Source: CAVPDA01 sp963702495 (GTDB lineage: Bacteria; Pseudomonadota; Gammaproteobacteria; Burkholderiales; Rhodocyclaceae). Taken from it: DNA of 64,000 bases. The DNA is taken from contig CAVPDA010000023.1 of assembly GCA_963702495.1 (NCBI GenBank), positions 35,987-99,986 of the forward strand, given 5' to 3'. The notes beneath the pieces were generated by a model. That model had not been told where the DNA came from and ran no database searches. It saw only the letters and a program-made list of their open reading frames with translations. This document shows, piece after piece, positions 8,811 to 20,107 of the stretch. Every line of letters starts with the position of its first letter. Position 1 is the first letter of the stretch. Made by a program: the position numbers and the translations under genes.

Positions 8811-9644
8811 TCAGGACAGGCCCAGCCGCTGCCAGATGGTGGTGGTGAGCCCGGCTTGGTTGAGCGTGTAGAAGTGTAACCCCGGCGCGTCGCTGGTGAG
8901 CAGCCGGTCGCACATCGCCGTCACCACGTCCAGTCCGAACGAGCGCACGGACGCGGCATCGTCGCCGAAACTCTCGAACTTGCGGCGGATCCAGCGCGGA
9001 ATTTCGGCGCCGCAGGCATCCGAGAAGCGGGCGATCTTGCTGAAGTTGGCGATCGGCATGATGCCGGGGACGATCGGAATCGACACGCCCGAGGCCCGGG
9101 CCTGGTCGACGAAATGGTCGTAAGCGTCGGCATTGTAGAAATACTGGGTGATGGCGCTGGTGGCGCCGGCATCCACCTTGCACTTGAAGTTGCGCAGATC
9201 GTCCTGCGGGCTGCGCGCCTGGGGATGGTATTCGGGATAGGCCGCCACCTCGATGTGGAACCAGTCTCCGGTTTGTTCGCGAATGAAGGCCACCAGCTCG
9301 TTGGCGTAGCGGAACTCCCCCGGGGCCGCCATGCCCGAGGGCAGATCGCCGCGCAGCGCGACGATGCGGCGGATGCCGGCGTCCTGGTAGCGCTGCAGGA
9401 TGGCGCGGATGTTCTCGCGCGTCGAGCCGATGCAGGACAGGTGGGGCGCGGCCGGCAGGCCCTCGCCCTGGATCTCCAGCACCGTCTCCAGGGTGCGGTC
9501 CCGGGTCGAGCCGCCGGCACCGAAGGTGCACGAAAAGAAAGCGGGCTTGAACTGCGCCAGTTGGCGGCGCGTGGCGCGCAGCTTTTGGATGCCTTCGGCG
9601 GTCTGCGGCGGGAAGAATTCGAAGCTGTAGGTGCGTTGGGTCAT
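8811..9644 (-). CDS. metF: 5,10-methylenetetrahydrofolate reductase
   Basis: Reduces methylene-THF to methyl-THF for methionine synthesis, using FAD. The 277-residue protein starts with the family signature FEFFPPQT, containing the catalytic Glu. It also carries the folate/FAD-contact motifs CTFGAGGS, ALRGD and FFYNAD-like (QYFYNADAY). Length is normal. It lies downstream of ahcY on the same strand, the usual methyl-cycle arrangement, but a toxin-antitoxin pair sits between the two genes here. Confidence 0.95.
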   Translation of the reverse strand: MTQRTYSFEFFPPQTAEGIQKLRATRRQLAQFKPAFFSCTFGAGGSTRDRTLETVLEIQGEGLPAAPHLSCIGSTRENIRAILQRYQDAGIRRIVALRGDLPSGMAAPGEFRYANELVAFIREQTGDWFHIEVAAYPEYHPQARSPQDDLRNFKCKVDAGATSAITQYFYNADAYDHFVDQARASGVSIPIVPGIMPIANFSKIARFSDACGAEIPRWIRRKFESFGDDAASVRSFGLDVVTAMCDRLLTSDAPGLHFYTLNQAGLTTTIWQRLGLS

Positions 9645-9731
9645 GACTGTCTTGGAGGATTCTGCCTGTTCGTTTCACCTATGGTCAGACGGGATTGCGC
9701 CGACCGTGGATTCAGTGACGCGCCGGTGCCG

Positions 9732-10175
9732 TCACGAACCGCCGTCGCCGAGGGTGCTCAAGTACTGCCGGGCTGCCTCTCCCAGCTTGCGATCAAACGT
9801 GGCGAGCGGCGCCTTGAGTTCGGCCGCGAGCCAGAGATAGGCGGCATCGTAGGCCGTCAGCGCATAGCGTTCGGCCAGCCCGACCGCCTGCGCGACATCG
9901 ACCGCGTGCGACACGATGGTCGCGGCAGACAGTTCGCTCAACCCGTCCTCGACATCGGTCCGGCTGCATGTACGCAGCTTCTTCAAAGCGACGTTGCCCA
10001 CTTCGTAGTCGAGCAGCGCGGGCGCGTGCAACTCGCAGCCGGACATGCGCGCTTCGGCCTGGTCCCGCTCAGCCTCCTGGAACAGCACGGCGCATACCAC
10101 ACTGCAGTCGACCACGAGCGGGGGCCGTGTCGCGTAGCGCGCCGGCGGTTCGGCGACGATGAGGGCGTTGTGCAC
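9732..10175 (-). CDS. PIN-domain toxin (VapC/FitB type)
   Basis: Probable Mg-dependent endoribonuclease of 147 residues. The acidic residues of the PIN active site are recognisable: VVDCS near the N terminus, the Glu in LLDYEVGN, the Asp in TAYDAAYL and the Asp in ATFDRKL. The start is a GTG at 10175, because the homology begins just after it and the frame upstream overlaps the antitoxin. It follows its antitoxin by 17 bases. Both genes lie between ahcY and metF. Confidence 0.82.
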   Translation of the reverse strand: MHNALIVAEPPARYATRPPLVVDCSVVCAVLFQEAERDQAEARMSGCELHAPALLDYEVGNVALKKLRTCSRTDVEDGLSELSAATIVSHAVDVAQAVGLAERYALTAYDAAYLWLAAELKAPLATFDRKLGEAARQYLSTLGDGGS

Positions 10176-10192
10176 GGTTTCGGAGCGTGGTG

Positions 10193-10483
10193 TCAGCGCG
10201 AGTCGCGCATCTCGCGGATGATGTCGACGGAGCGCGGCGCATCGGAAATCGGTTCGGGATGTTTGGCGCGCAGTTCGGCGCCGATCTGCTCGATCGTCTT
10301 GGTGCCGCGGCGGATCATCTCGCGACCGCGAACAGCGTTTTCCGCGAGCCCTTCGCTTGCCAGCGCCCCCTCGATGATGGCCATCAGCTCGCCCTGCAGC
10401 GATCGGTGGTTGCGCTCGGCGCGGGCGCGCAGCCTGTCCGCCAGCGCATCGGGGACGTTCTTGATGGAAAGGTTGATCGCCAT
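10193..10483 (-). CDS. Ribbon-helix-helix antitoxin (FitA-like)
   Basis: A 96-residue protein starting MAINLSIKNVPD, the Arc/FitA type ribbon-helix-helix N terminus, followed by helices with LADRLRARAERN and a basic, extended C-terminal region expected to wrap the toxin. It would neutralise the PIN toxin encoded immediately downstream and bind its own promoter. It begins 62 bases after the ahcY stop. Confidence 0.82.
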   Translation of the reverse strand: MAINLSIKNVPDALADRLRARAERNHRSLQGELMAIIEGALASEGLAENAVRGREMIRRGTKTIEQIGAELRAKHPEPISDAPRSVDIIREMRDSR

Positions 10484-10545
10484 GACGGCCCTCCAAAACG
10501 GCTTCGAAAAGAAGTCATTCTGGAGGCGAAATGGATCTGCGTCAA

Positions 10546-11980
<1,435 letters not shown>

Positions 11981-12049
11981 GTCGTGCTCCTCGACAATGT
12001 GGCCGGCCGGGATGCCCACCTGTGCATCCCGTGCCGGGCACGGGTTGAA

Positions 12050-12139
12050 GGTGAGCGCCGTTCTGAAGAATGTCCGAGCCTGGCGGGAGAGTGCACGTGC
12101 GTGCCCGTCGCAGCGCTCCTCGGACGAGCCGCGATTATA
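12050..12139 (-). promoter_or_regulatory. S-adenosylhomocysteine (SAH) riboswitch with promoter
   Basis: Read leftward, the leader contains the conserved elements of the SAH riboswitch in order: CCGAGGAGCGCTGC, then CCAGGCTCGG pairing back with it, then AACGGCGCTC forming the pseudoknot with GAGCGC. A TATAAT -10 box lies at 12139-12134, a few bases before the aptamer. High SAH should switch ahcY on. A CCCGTGCC/GGCACGGG hairpin between aptamer and ATG may be the expression platform. Confidence 0.9.
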
Positions 12140-12156
12140 GCGTCAATTGCAGGCAG

Positions 12157-12195
12157 AAAAAATGCACCGTGCCGCGGCTTCCGACCGCGGCACGG
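12157..12195 (-). terminator. Intrinsic terminator after the YidB-family gene
   Basis: An 11-base perfect stem (CCGTGCCGCGG / CCGCGGCACGG) with a 7-base loop is followed, after TGCA, by six T on the minus strand. It separates the YidB gene from the ahcY promoter. Confidence 0.85.
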
Positions 12196-12201
12196 ACTCC
12201 T

Positions 12202-12810
12202 TCAACCGCCCCGCCGCCGCAGCATTGAATCGACGCTGGCTGCGAGTTGGTCGAGATCGGGCACGGCGCCGTCGGGCGTGAATCGGTCCACCACTTCCGG
12301 CAACAGTTGCGACAAGCCCTGGGAAGCTTCCGCCTCGCTGATCCCGGCTTGGCGCGCGATCCGTGACAAGGTGTCGTTGCCGAAGACCTGACCGATCGCG
12401 TCCGGCGAGATGGGGAGATTCTGGCCGGTGCTGACCCAGGAGTCGGCCTGCTCGGCGAAGCCCGCGCGCTGGAACTGCTGCAGCAGTCCCCCCAGGCCGC
12501 CCATGCCTCCGCCACCGCCGCCCAGCATCCCGCCCAGGATGTCTCCGAGTCCGCCGCCGGGGGTTCCGCCAGCCTGCCCACCGCGTCCGCCCAGCATGCC
12601 GCCGAGAATGTCGCCCAACCCGCCGCCGCCGCCGCCCATGCCGGCGCTCGTGCCGCCCTGCCGGTTCATCAGCATGCTCAGCACGATGGGAAGCAGCGCC
12701 ATCAGCGCCTTGTTGCCGCCGCTGCCGGCACCGGTGGGTGCCTGCCGGGGTGTCGGCTGCCCCGTCGCGTTGCCCAGCATGCCGCCCAATATGCTGTCCA
12801 GAAGTCCCAT
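12202..12810 (-). CDS. YidB family protein (DUF937)
   Basis: A 202-residue protein starting MGLLDSILGGMLG. The middle is glycine-rich and holds three copies of an LGDILGGMLGG-like segment. The C-terminal third is the conserved YidB domain, with SWVSTGQNLPIS, QVFGNDTLSRIA and the SQLLPEVVDRFTPDG signature. The cellular role of the family is unknown. The start at 12810 is preferred because the 32 codons before it are unlike the family. A strong terminator follows the stop. Confidence 0.85.
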   Translation of the reverse strand: MGLLDSILGGMLGNATGQPTPRQAPTGAGSGGNKALMALLPIVLSMLMNRQGGTSAGMGGGGGGLGDILGGMLGGRGGQAGGTPGGGLGDILGGMLGGGGGGMGGLGGLLQQFQRAGFAEQADSWVSTGQNLPISPDAIGQVFGNDTLSRIARQAGISEAEASQGLSQLLPEVVDRFTPDGAVPDLDQLAASVDSMLRRRGG

Positions 12811-12975
12811 GGTCGTCGTCCTTTCAGGTAAGGTCTTGCGCAGGCGGTGCGGCGCCGAGCCCGTTCGTTCGGGCGCAATGCGAGCCATACCGTCGGTCTG
12901 CATCATAGCGCCGCAGCACCAACGCCGTCAGCGGTGTCGGTCGGGACAGCAGCGGTGCGGGCGGTCTGCTGTAGA

Positions 12976-13581
12976 TCAACGCTTGGCGCGGCGCTTGCGG
13001 ACCGCGCCAGCGACGGCCTTCGCAACGGCATCCGCGTCGAAGAACTCCGGATCGATCTCGCCCGCCCATTCCAGCATCTCATCATGCTGCGGATCCTTCG
13101 GATCGGCCAGCGTGGCGAGCAATTCGGCGTAGCCCCAAGGCCCGCCGCAGTCCTCCGGCGGGCAGGCGCGCTTGCCGGTGACCAGCCGCGGCCCCAGGTC
13201 GTCTTCGGGCGCGGCGGGCAACCGTTTCTCCACGGCGATCTCGTGCCACCAGTCATCGCCGAAGTCGTACCAATAGCGGAACTTCTCGTGTCGGCCCAGC
13301 ACGTCGCGCAGCCGCACGCTGGCTTCGGGGCGCGTCTCCGCCTCGTCGCCGAAGCCGAAGGGGTCGGGCGTCCTCGGGCCGATGCGCTCCTCCCCGATCA
13401 GAAACTCGTGCAGATGGCAGTCCTCCCAGCCCATCGCCGCCTGAATGACGCGGTGCAATTGCTCGAAGCTGAGATCCTCCGGCACCACCACACGGCGCCA
13501 AACCGGCGGCTTGGTGTCGAGCAGGGTGATCTTGAGTTGAAGAAGGTTGGCGCGGGTGCTGCTCGGCTCTGCTTTCGTCAT
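12976..13581 (-). CDS. pRiA4b ORF-3-like domain protein
   Basis: A 201-residue protein with the plasmid pRiA4b ORF-3-like domain. It shows the IQAAMGWEDCHLHEF block, the WYDFGDDWWHEI block and the acidic PPEDCGGPWGY block. The family is common in mobile and accessory DNA, and its biochemical role is not established. The C-terminal KKR-type tail (VRKRRAKR) is strongly basic. The start at 13581 (MTKAEP) gives a normal N terminus. A palindromic repeat lies about 20 bases upstream. Confidence 0.82.
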   Translation of the reverse strand: MTKAEPSSTRANLLQLKITLLDTKPPVWRRVVVPEDLSFEQLHRVIQAAMGWEDCHLHEFLIGEERIGPRTPDPFGFGDEAETRPEASVRLRDVLGRHEKFRYWYDFGDDWWHEIAVEKRLPAAPEDDLGPRLVTGKRACPPEDCGGPWGYAELLATLADPKDPQHDEMLEWAGEIDPEFFDADAVAKAVAGAVRKRRAKR

Positions 13582-13601
13582 GATTGTCGTCCGTGGTGTT
13601 A

Positions 13602-13655
13602 GTAGGGCGCGCCGTGCGCGCCGATGGTTGGTCCGGCGCGCACGGCGCGCCCTAC
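13602..13655. repeat. Palindromic GTAGGGCGCGCC repeat, copy 2
   Basis: Two arms of 21 bases, starting GTAGGGCGCGCCGTGCGC and its reverse complement, flank a 12-base loop. This is almost the same sequence as the copies at 61001-61053 and 61953-62005. Confidence 0.8.
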
Positions 13656-13790
13656 GCTGTTGGGCGTCGCCGATTTCGAACAGCACGTCGGGTCGCGGCT
13701 TGGTCGGGTAGGCGATGACGGCAGCGGTCGCATGGTTTCGGCGTCGGATCCCCGGGACGATGCGGCCCACGGTGTCGGACTCATTCATGT

Positions 13791-14324
13791 TCAGCCGAGA
13801 GCGAGCACCTTGGTGCTCTCCCCGCCGAACTGGCTCACCACTTGCACCGCGAGCCGCTTGCCCTTGGCGTACCGGATCGGGTGCGAGCGGTGGCCGCAGA
13901 GGCGGTCGAAGGCATCGTCGTCGATCTCGATCCTGAGCGTATCCTCGGCCTTGCGTTTGGTCGAGCGCTTGGCGAGGTCGGACAATCCCTTCTTCCAGCG
14001 TTCGAACCCGTCCTTTTCGCCGCCGCAGAAGAACACATGGCGCACCATGAAGTTCGAGCCGTCGTAGTCGTCGTCCAGCGTTCAGCAGGCGATTTCGGCC
14101 ACCGCGCGCGGCTTGACCTCGTCGCGGATCGGATCGTGGATGTCCAGGGCGAAGATGTCGCCCTGCTTGGTCGCGCCGAGAGGCACCTGCGGCACGTCTG
14201 GGGTGAAGATGCGGCGACCCGGGCGGACATCGCGGTAATTCAGGTTGCCCTGGGCGCCCGTCGCGTAATGGCGCGAGGGCTCCTCATACGGGCTGTTCAG
14301 GATCGGGTTGTCGTTGTTCCCCAT
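13791..14324 (-). pseudogene. Remnant of a type III restriction-modification gene
   Basis: Two pieces in the same frame are separated only by a TGA at 14084-14082. The upstream piece (14324-14082, 80 residues) begins NPILNSPYEEPSRHY, the N-terminal signature of a family of type III-like restriction enzymes/helicases. The downstream piece (from 14081) reads TLDDDYDGSNFMVRHVFFCGG and ends with a VQVVSQFGGESTKVLAL-like block, matching the C-terminal end of site-specific DNA methyltransferases of such systems. The large catalytic middle is missing. It appears to be an internally deleted scar of an RM system. The exact parent families are less certain than the decay. Confidence 0.6.
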
Positions 14325-14531
14325 CGGACATGGTTGTGGCGGAGTGGCGGACCCGACTGCAGGGATCGCGGGATTCTAGCCGAGGACATGACGTGGCAGG
14401 CGAACCACCCACCTCGGGCGCCAACTGCAAATCGTGCCAGCCTCGTTACCGATCGCGTTCGCTCCGTTCGACAGTCCGCGCCACAAGGGGCGCACTGGCG
14501 AGGGGCTGCACTACGGGCCGCTGCTGCGATG

Positions 14532-15119
14532 TCAATCAGCGAACAGTTCCGCCATTCGCAGCGCCGGCCCGTCAGACGCCAGCAGATGCAGTGTCTCGCC
14601 CGAGGTCGGCCGGCGGATGTGGCGGTATTCGCCTTCGGCCGGTTCGCGGTGGATGCTCAACTGACTGCCGGCCACGTCGATCAGCCAGCACTCCGGGATG
14701 CCGTGGCGGGCGTAGAGCGGCAGCTTGACGTCGCGGTCGAAGTCCAGCGTCGTGTCTGCCACTTCGATCAACAGCAGCACGTCCGCTGCCTCGGGATGGG
14801 CGGCGGCATAGCTGCGGTCGCGCACCACCGCGATGTCCGGCTGCGGCTCGCTCGACTCGCCGAGCCGGATCGGGTTCTGGACGCGGACGAGATGGCGGTC
14901 GCCAAGCAAGCGCTGGAGCCTTCGTGCGATCGAGTCGACCGTGTATGCGTGCCTGCTTCCGATCGGCGCCATGTCGATCAGTTCCCCCTCGATCAGTTCC
15001 ACCCGGTCGGTCTCGCCCAGCAGGCCGCTGCCGAGCATGCGGTCCAGATCGGCCACCGTCCAACGGTGCCGCGGCAGCGAAGCCGGACTTCGGGCGCTGT
15101 TATCGGTGATCGTGCCCAT
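14532..15119 (-). CDS. Uma2 family endonuclease-like protein
   Basis: A 195-residue protein of the Uma2/DUF820 family, which has a PD-(D/E)XK nuclease-like fold. It shows the RVELIEGELIDMAPIG block, the catalytic QPDIAVV (Asp), the LLIEVADTTLDFDRDVKLPLYA (Glu and Lys) block and GIPECWLIDV. Such genes occur in many copies in some bacteria, and their function is unproven. All active-site positions are kept. Nothing nearby indicates a partner. Confidence 0.88.
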   Translation of the reverse strand: MGTITDNSARSPASLPRHRWTVADLDRMLGSGLLGETDRVELIEGELIDMAPIGSRHAYTVDSIARRLQRLLGDRHLVRVQNPIRLGESSEPQPDIAVVRDRSYAAAHPEAADVLLLIEVADTTLDFDRDVKLPLYARHGIPECWLIDVAGSQLSIHREPAEGEYRHIRRPTSGETLHLLASDGPALRMAELFAD

Positions 15120-15187
15120 CGCCTACTCCCGTTCCTTCCTGCCTGCGATTCTGCCCGACGCCGCCGGACCAGCGCAATCTTCGGGGC

Positions 15188-17133
<1,946 letters not shown>

Positions 17134-17174
17134 ACGTTTCTCCGTCGGGGCATTACGATTTCCCCTCAACACTC

Positions 17175-17253
17175 GTAGGGTGGGTTAGCGCAGCGGCGTA
17201 ACCCACCATTCAATGAGCCGGTGGGTTACGGCCTCCGGCCTAACCCACCCTAC
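17175..17253. repeat. Palindrome between thiD and thiC
   Basis: Long inverted repeat: GTAGGGTGGGTTAG at the left pairs with CTAACCCACCCTAC at the right, with nested GGTGGGTTACG / CGTAACCCACC arms inside. It fills the gap between thiD and thiC and shares only the outer GTAGGG/CCCTAC edge with the GCGCGCC family. Confidence 0.7.
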
Positions 17254-17258
17254 CGGTT

Positions 17259-18089
17259 TCAAAGCGCTCTCCACAGTGCGTGAAAATGATGCACCGGGCC
17301 GTGGCCCGATCCGACATCGAGCCGGTCGGCGGCGGCGATGGCCCGGGTTAGATATTGCTTCGCGTCGCGCACCGCCGCCGGCACGTCCGGCCGCTGCGGC
17401 AGCAGGGCGGCGACGGCGGAGGAAAGGGTGCAGCCGGTGCCGTGGGTGTTCTTCGTGTCGATCCGCGGCGCCGCGAGTTCGTACATCTTGTCCCCGTCGA
17501 ACAGCAGGTCCAGCGCCTCGTCGCCGGGCAGATGGCCGCCCTTGAGCAGCACCCAGTGTTCCGAGGAATGGGGCAGAAGCTCCCGCAGCTTCTCGCAGGC
17601 ACGCCGCATTTCCTTGCGGTTGTCTGGGGCACGTTGATCGAGCAGCACGCCGGCCTCGGGCAGGTTGGGCGTGACGATCGTCGCCAGCGGCAGCAGCGCT
17701 TCCCGCAGCATGGCCGAGGCATCCGCGAGCAGCAGAGGATCGCCGCTCTTGGACACCATCACCGGGTCGAGCACGATGAACGGCGGCTGCCATTTCGCCA
17801 TGCCGTCGGCCACCGCCCGGGTGATGGCAGCGGTGCCGAGCATGCCGATCTTCACCGCCGCGATGCGCACGTCCTCGAACAGGGTGTCGATCTGCAGCCG
17901 GATGAAATCGGTGGGCACGGCGTGGATGCCGGTCACCGCCCGCGTGTTCTGCGCCGTCAGGGCGGCGATCACGGCGCAACCGTAGGCGCCGAGCGCCGAG
18001 AAGGTCTTGATGTCGGCGAGCACGCCGGCGCCGCCGCTGGGATCGACGCCGGCAATGGTCGCGACATTGGGGATGGGCGAGCCGCTCAC
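17259..18089 (-). CDS. thiD: Hydroxymethylpyrimidine/phosphomethylpyrimidine kinase
   Basis: Phosphorylates HMP and HMP-phosphate in thiamine synthesis. The 276-residue ribokinase-fold protein starts with the family signature IAGVDPSGGAGVLADIKT. It also has PVMVSKSG, TPNLPEA and the C-terminal catalytic NTHGTGCTLSSA (general base in the GTGC motif). The start is a GTG at 18089, overlapping the stop of a 26-codon leader ORF. A TPP riboswitch lies upstream, so expression should fall when thiamine pyrophosphate is plentiful. thiC follows on the same strand. Confidence 0.94.
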   Translation of the reverse strand: MSGSPIPNVATIAGVDPSGGAGVLADIKTFSALGAYGCAVIAALTAQNTRAVTGIHAVPTDFIRLQIDTLFEDVRIAAVKIGMLGTAAITRAVADGMAKWQPPFIVLDPVMVSKSGDPLLLADASAMLREALLPLATIVTPNLPEAGVLLDQRAPDNRKEMRRACEKLRELLPHSSEHWVLLKGGHLPGDEALDLLFDGDKMYELAAPRIDTKNTHGTGCTLSSAVAALLPQRPDVPAAVRDAKQYLTRAIAAADRLDVGSGHGPVHHFHALWRAL

Positions 18090-18166
18090 CGCGCTGCGCC
18101 TCCGGCAGCGCCGTGCAGCGCGGCCGCGCTCGAAAACGCGACGACGTCAAGAATGGGACTGGGCAT
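18086..18166 (-). CDS. 26-codon leader ORF overlapping thiD
   Basis: It begins with ATG directly after the TPP aptamer and encodes MPSPILDVVAFSSAAALHGA followed by six more residues. Its TGA (18088-18086) overlaps the thiD GTG start (18089-18087). This is the geometry of translational coupling: riboswitch control of this start would carry over to thiD. No homology is recognised, and it may instead be the eroded end of a lost gene. Confidence 0.4.
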   Translation of the reverse strand: MPSPILDVVAFSSAAALHGAAGGAAR

Positions 18167-18169
18167 GGC

Positions 18170-18262
18170 TCGCTCCCTCCGCCGGCATTGTCCGGATCAG
18201 GTTCCAAGGGTATGTCTCACCCGCCGGAACTGCCCCGGCAGGACCCCTGCGATGAGTGGAGG
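18170..18262 (-). promoter_or_regulatory. TPP riboswitch (THI element)
   Basis: Read leftward it contains GCAGGGGTCCTGC, then GGGTGAGACATACCCTT, GGAACCTGATCCGGACAATG and CCGGCGGAGGGA. These are the conserved parts of the thiamine pyrophosphate aptamer (pyrimidine sensor helix with the TGAGA element, then the CCTGATC...AATG...AGGGA pyrophosphate side). It ends a few bases before the leader ORF and thiD. Confidence 0.93.
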
Positions 18263-18361
18263 GCCAACGCTAATGCAATCCCCGCGCGAAGGCAAGCGCC
18301 GGTACGGGGAGGGAAGGGGAGAGCAGCCCGGCGGATGGGGTTCCGGAGCGGTACCCAGCTC

Positions 18362-18814
18362 TCAGAACAGGCGCGAATTTTCCTCGAAGACGTGGGTCGT
18401 CAGCCAATGATCGACCAAGCGCAACTGGGGCAGGAACTGCCGGCGTGCCAGGACGTCGAGGTCGCCGCGAAGCCTCGCAATGTGCTCCAGGATCAGCCCG
18501 TGCGTCGCCTGGTGGGCGCAAAACGTGGCATGGCCGTGGTGTTGCAGGATGGCTTCTTCGTCGCGGAAGTGGTCGTGCGTGCGGCCGATGAACTCGTCGA
18601 ACGCCAGGCCCAGCCGATTCAGGCTGCTGCCGTCCGCCCACACTTCGCGCACCGTGTCGAGGGCGTGGAATATCTCGAGATGCTGGCGGTGGATCTCCAG
18701 GCCTGCCGGTGCCGTGGCGCGCGCGGTGGGGGCTGAAGCCACGGGTCGGATCGCAGTCGAGGATGCGCCGATTCCGGCGAGGGTTGCGCCCCTGCTTTCG
18801 TTGCGGTTCTTCAT
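18362..18814 (-). CDS. Bacteriohemerythrin-like protein
   Basis: A 150-residue protein. After a low-complexity N-terminal 40 residues comes a hemerythrin four-helix bundle with diiron ligands in helix order: HRQHLEIFH, THDHFRDEEAIL, HQATHGLIL and HWLTTHVFEEN. Hemerythrins bind O2 reversibly and serve as oxygen carriers or sensors in microaerobic bacteria. No signal peptide is seen. It stands alone on this strand, with no operon partner visible. Confidence 0.88.
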   Translation of the reverse strand: MKNRNESRGATLAGIGASSTAIRPVASAPTARATAPAGLEIHRQHLEIFHALDTVREVWADGSSLNRLGLAFDEFIGRTHDHFRDEEAILQHHGHATFCAHQATHGLILEHIARLRGDLDVLARRQFLPQLRLVDHWLTTHVFEENSRLF

Positions 18815-18889
18815 CCTAAGCTGGCACGACCACTTGCCCAGCGGCGCCGTGCACTTGCGGACGGAACGGAGGAAAGCGGGCCAATCGGG

Positions 18890-19294
18890 TCAGATGAACG
18901 ATGGCCAGTCGATCATCGCTTCCGCCATCCTTTCGTCGGCGGAACCGCTGATCAGGATGGCCTCGATGAGGAAGCGACGCAGGCGCTGCAGGGCATCGGG
19001 CGAAATGGCCGATACCGTTCCGGCCACCCGGTAAACGCCCTTGTGCCTGCCGCAGCGACTTACCACGCAGTCGAAGCGGATTCCGGCGACGTCCACCGCA
19101 TGCGTGCCGCAAGCCACGGGATCCTTGAGCAGGGCGCAGAAACCGGACAGGGAAAGGTCGGCCAGACGGCCGCCGCAGGTGCCGACGATGATCGGGGTAT
19201 TGGGCGGCGCAAGAAAGCGCTGGTGCCTCCGCGACTCGTGGCAATGAGCCAGGGGCGTTGCATGGATGTCGGGCTGCGCTGCTGCGGCCATCAT
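18890..19294 (-). CDS. PilZ-domain protein (probable c-di-GMP binder)
   Basis: A 134-residue single-domain protein. A basic RRHQRF segment near the N terminus and a DLSLSGF segment about 25 residues later match the two c-di-GMP-contact motifs of PilZ domains (RxxxR and [D/N]xSxxG). The remainder is the expected small beta barrel plus a C-terminal helix. The start at 19294 (or the next Met at 19291) removes a 43-residue stretch with no domain character. Its target is unknown. Confidence 0.65.
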   Translation of the reverse strand: MMAAAAQPDIHATPLAHCHESRRHQRFLAPPNTPIIVGTCGGRLADLSLSGFCALLKDPVACGTHAVDVAGIRFDCVVSRCGRHKGVYRVAGTVSAISPDALQRLRRFLIEAILISGSADERMAEAMIDWPSFI

Positions 19295-19611
19295 GATTGT
19301 CGTTTCCGTACCTTGTCGTTGAAGCAAACCGGGCGCCGATGCGCCGCTCCTGACTACCGGATTGATCGGGACGATACGCCGTGCCGCCCCCAGGGAGTTT
19401 CCGGTAATCTCCAGCCCCGGCACTGCTGCGCGCTCAGGCCGTCATCGATGAGCCATGCAGGATGTCGCCATCGAGGACTGTAACGGCAGTCATCCGAGCG
19501 CGTCCGTGACAAGCGTCATTCTGCAGCCCAAATTTCCCGGGCATTCGGGCCGTGGTTCCGACGCGCCACGCGAACTCCCCGGGGCGCGCGGATGCGGGCG
19601 GATCGGGGCGG

Positions 19612-20022
19612 TCAGTCGGAAGGCGATTGCTCGTCTGTGAGGATCTCGACCCGGTCGGGCGCGTTCGGCACCAGGCACAGGAACTCGAACGGCGCCTCGA
19701 TCACCCGGTAGTAGTGGGATGCGCCGGCGGGAATGTAGAGCACATCCCCGCCGCCAACCACGTGCTTCCGCTCGCCGATGCCCACCTCGGCCCGCCCGCG
19801 CAGCACGTATTGCTCATGCTCCACCGTGTTGGTATGGGTCGGCATGCCGCCGCCTTCGCCCATCATGAAGCGCCGCATGACGAAGTTCAGGGCGCCATCC
19901 TCGGGTCCGATCAGCACCTGCATGCGGGTCGCCGTGCCGGCGCTCACTTCCCGCTGTTCGACCGCCGCCGCCCCCTTCACCACTCCCGCAAGACACGGTT
20001 GCTTCGATGGTTCGTGCGTCAT
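19612..20022 (-). CDS. Cupin-domain protein
   Basis: A 136-residue single cupin. Motif 1 metal ligands are in MPTHTNTVEHEQYVLRG and motif 2 in GDVLYIPAGASHYYRV, giving the two-His/Glu and late-His pattern of metal cupins. The tail (PFEFLCLVPN) resembles small cupins of unknown substrate. The start at 20022 (MTHEPS) is favoured over a Met five codons upstream. It is divergent from the SRPBCC-type gene at 20108. Confidence 0.85.
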   Translation of the reverse strand: MTHEPSKQPCLAGVVKGAAAVEQREVSAGTATRMQVLIGPEDGALNFVMRRFMMGEGGGMPTHTNTVEHEQYVLRGRAEVGIGERKHVVGGGDVLYIPAGASHYYRVIEAPFEFLCLVPNAPDRVEILTDEQSPSD

Positions 20023-20107
20023 GACTTGCCTCCGCATCGATGTTCGATGTACACACTATACCTAGCCTGGACGCCACGCAGGCGCGGCGCAGCGGGAGAT
20101 TCGGCCC

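Noticed and set aside
9648..9731. A long fusion running from metF frames into the DinB gene
   Set aside because: The apparent 464-codon frame is the DinB frame extended upstream through metF in another frame; only the last 168 codons are real.
14330..14728. A 132-codon plus-strand frame upstream of the Uma2 gene's end
   Set aside because: It overlaps the Uma2 gene in antisense and has no recognisable features. The 14325-14531 gap shows nothing else.
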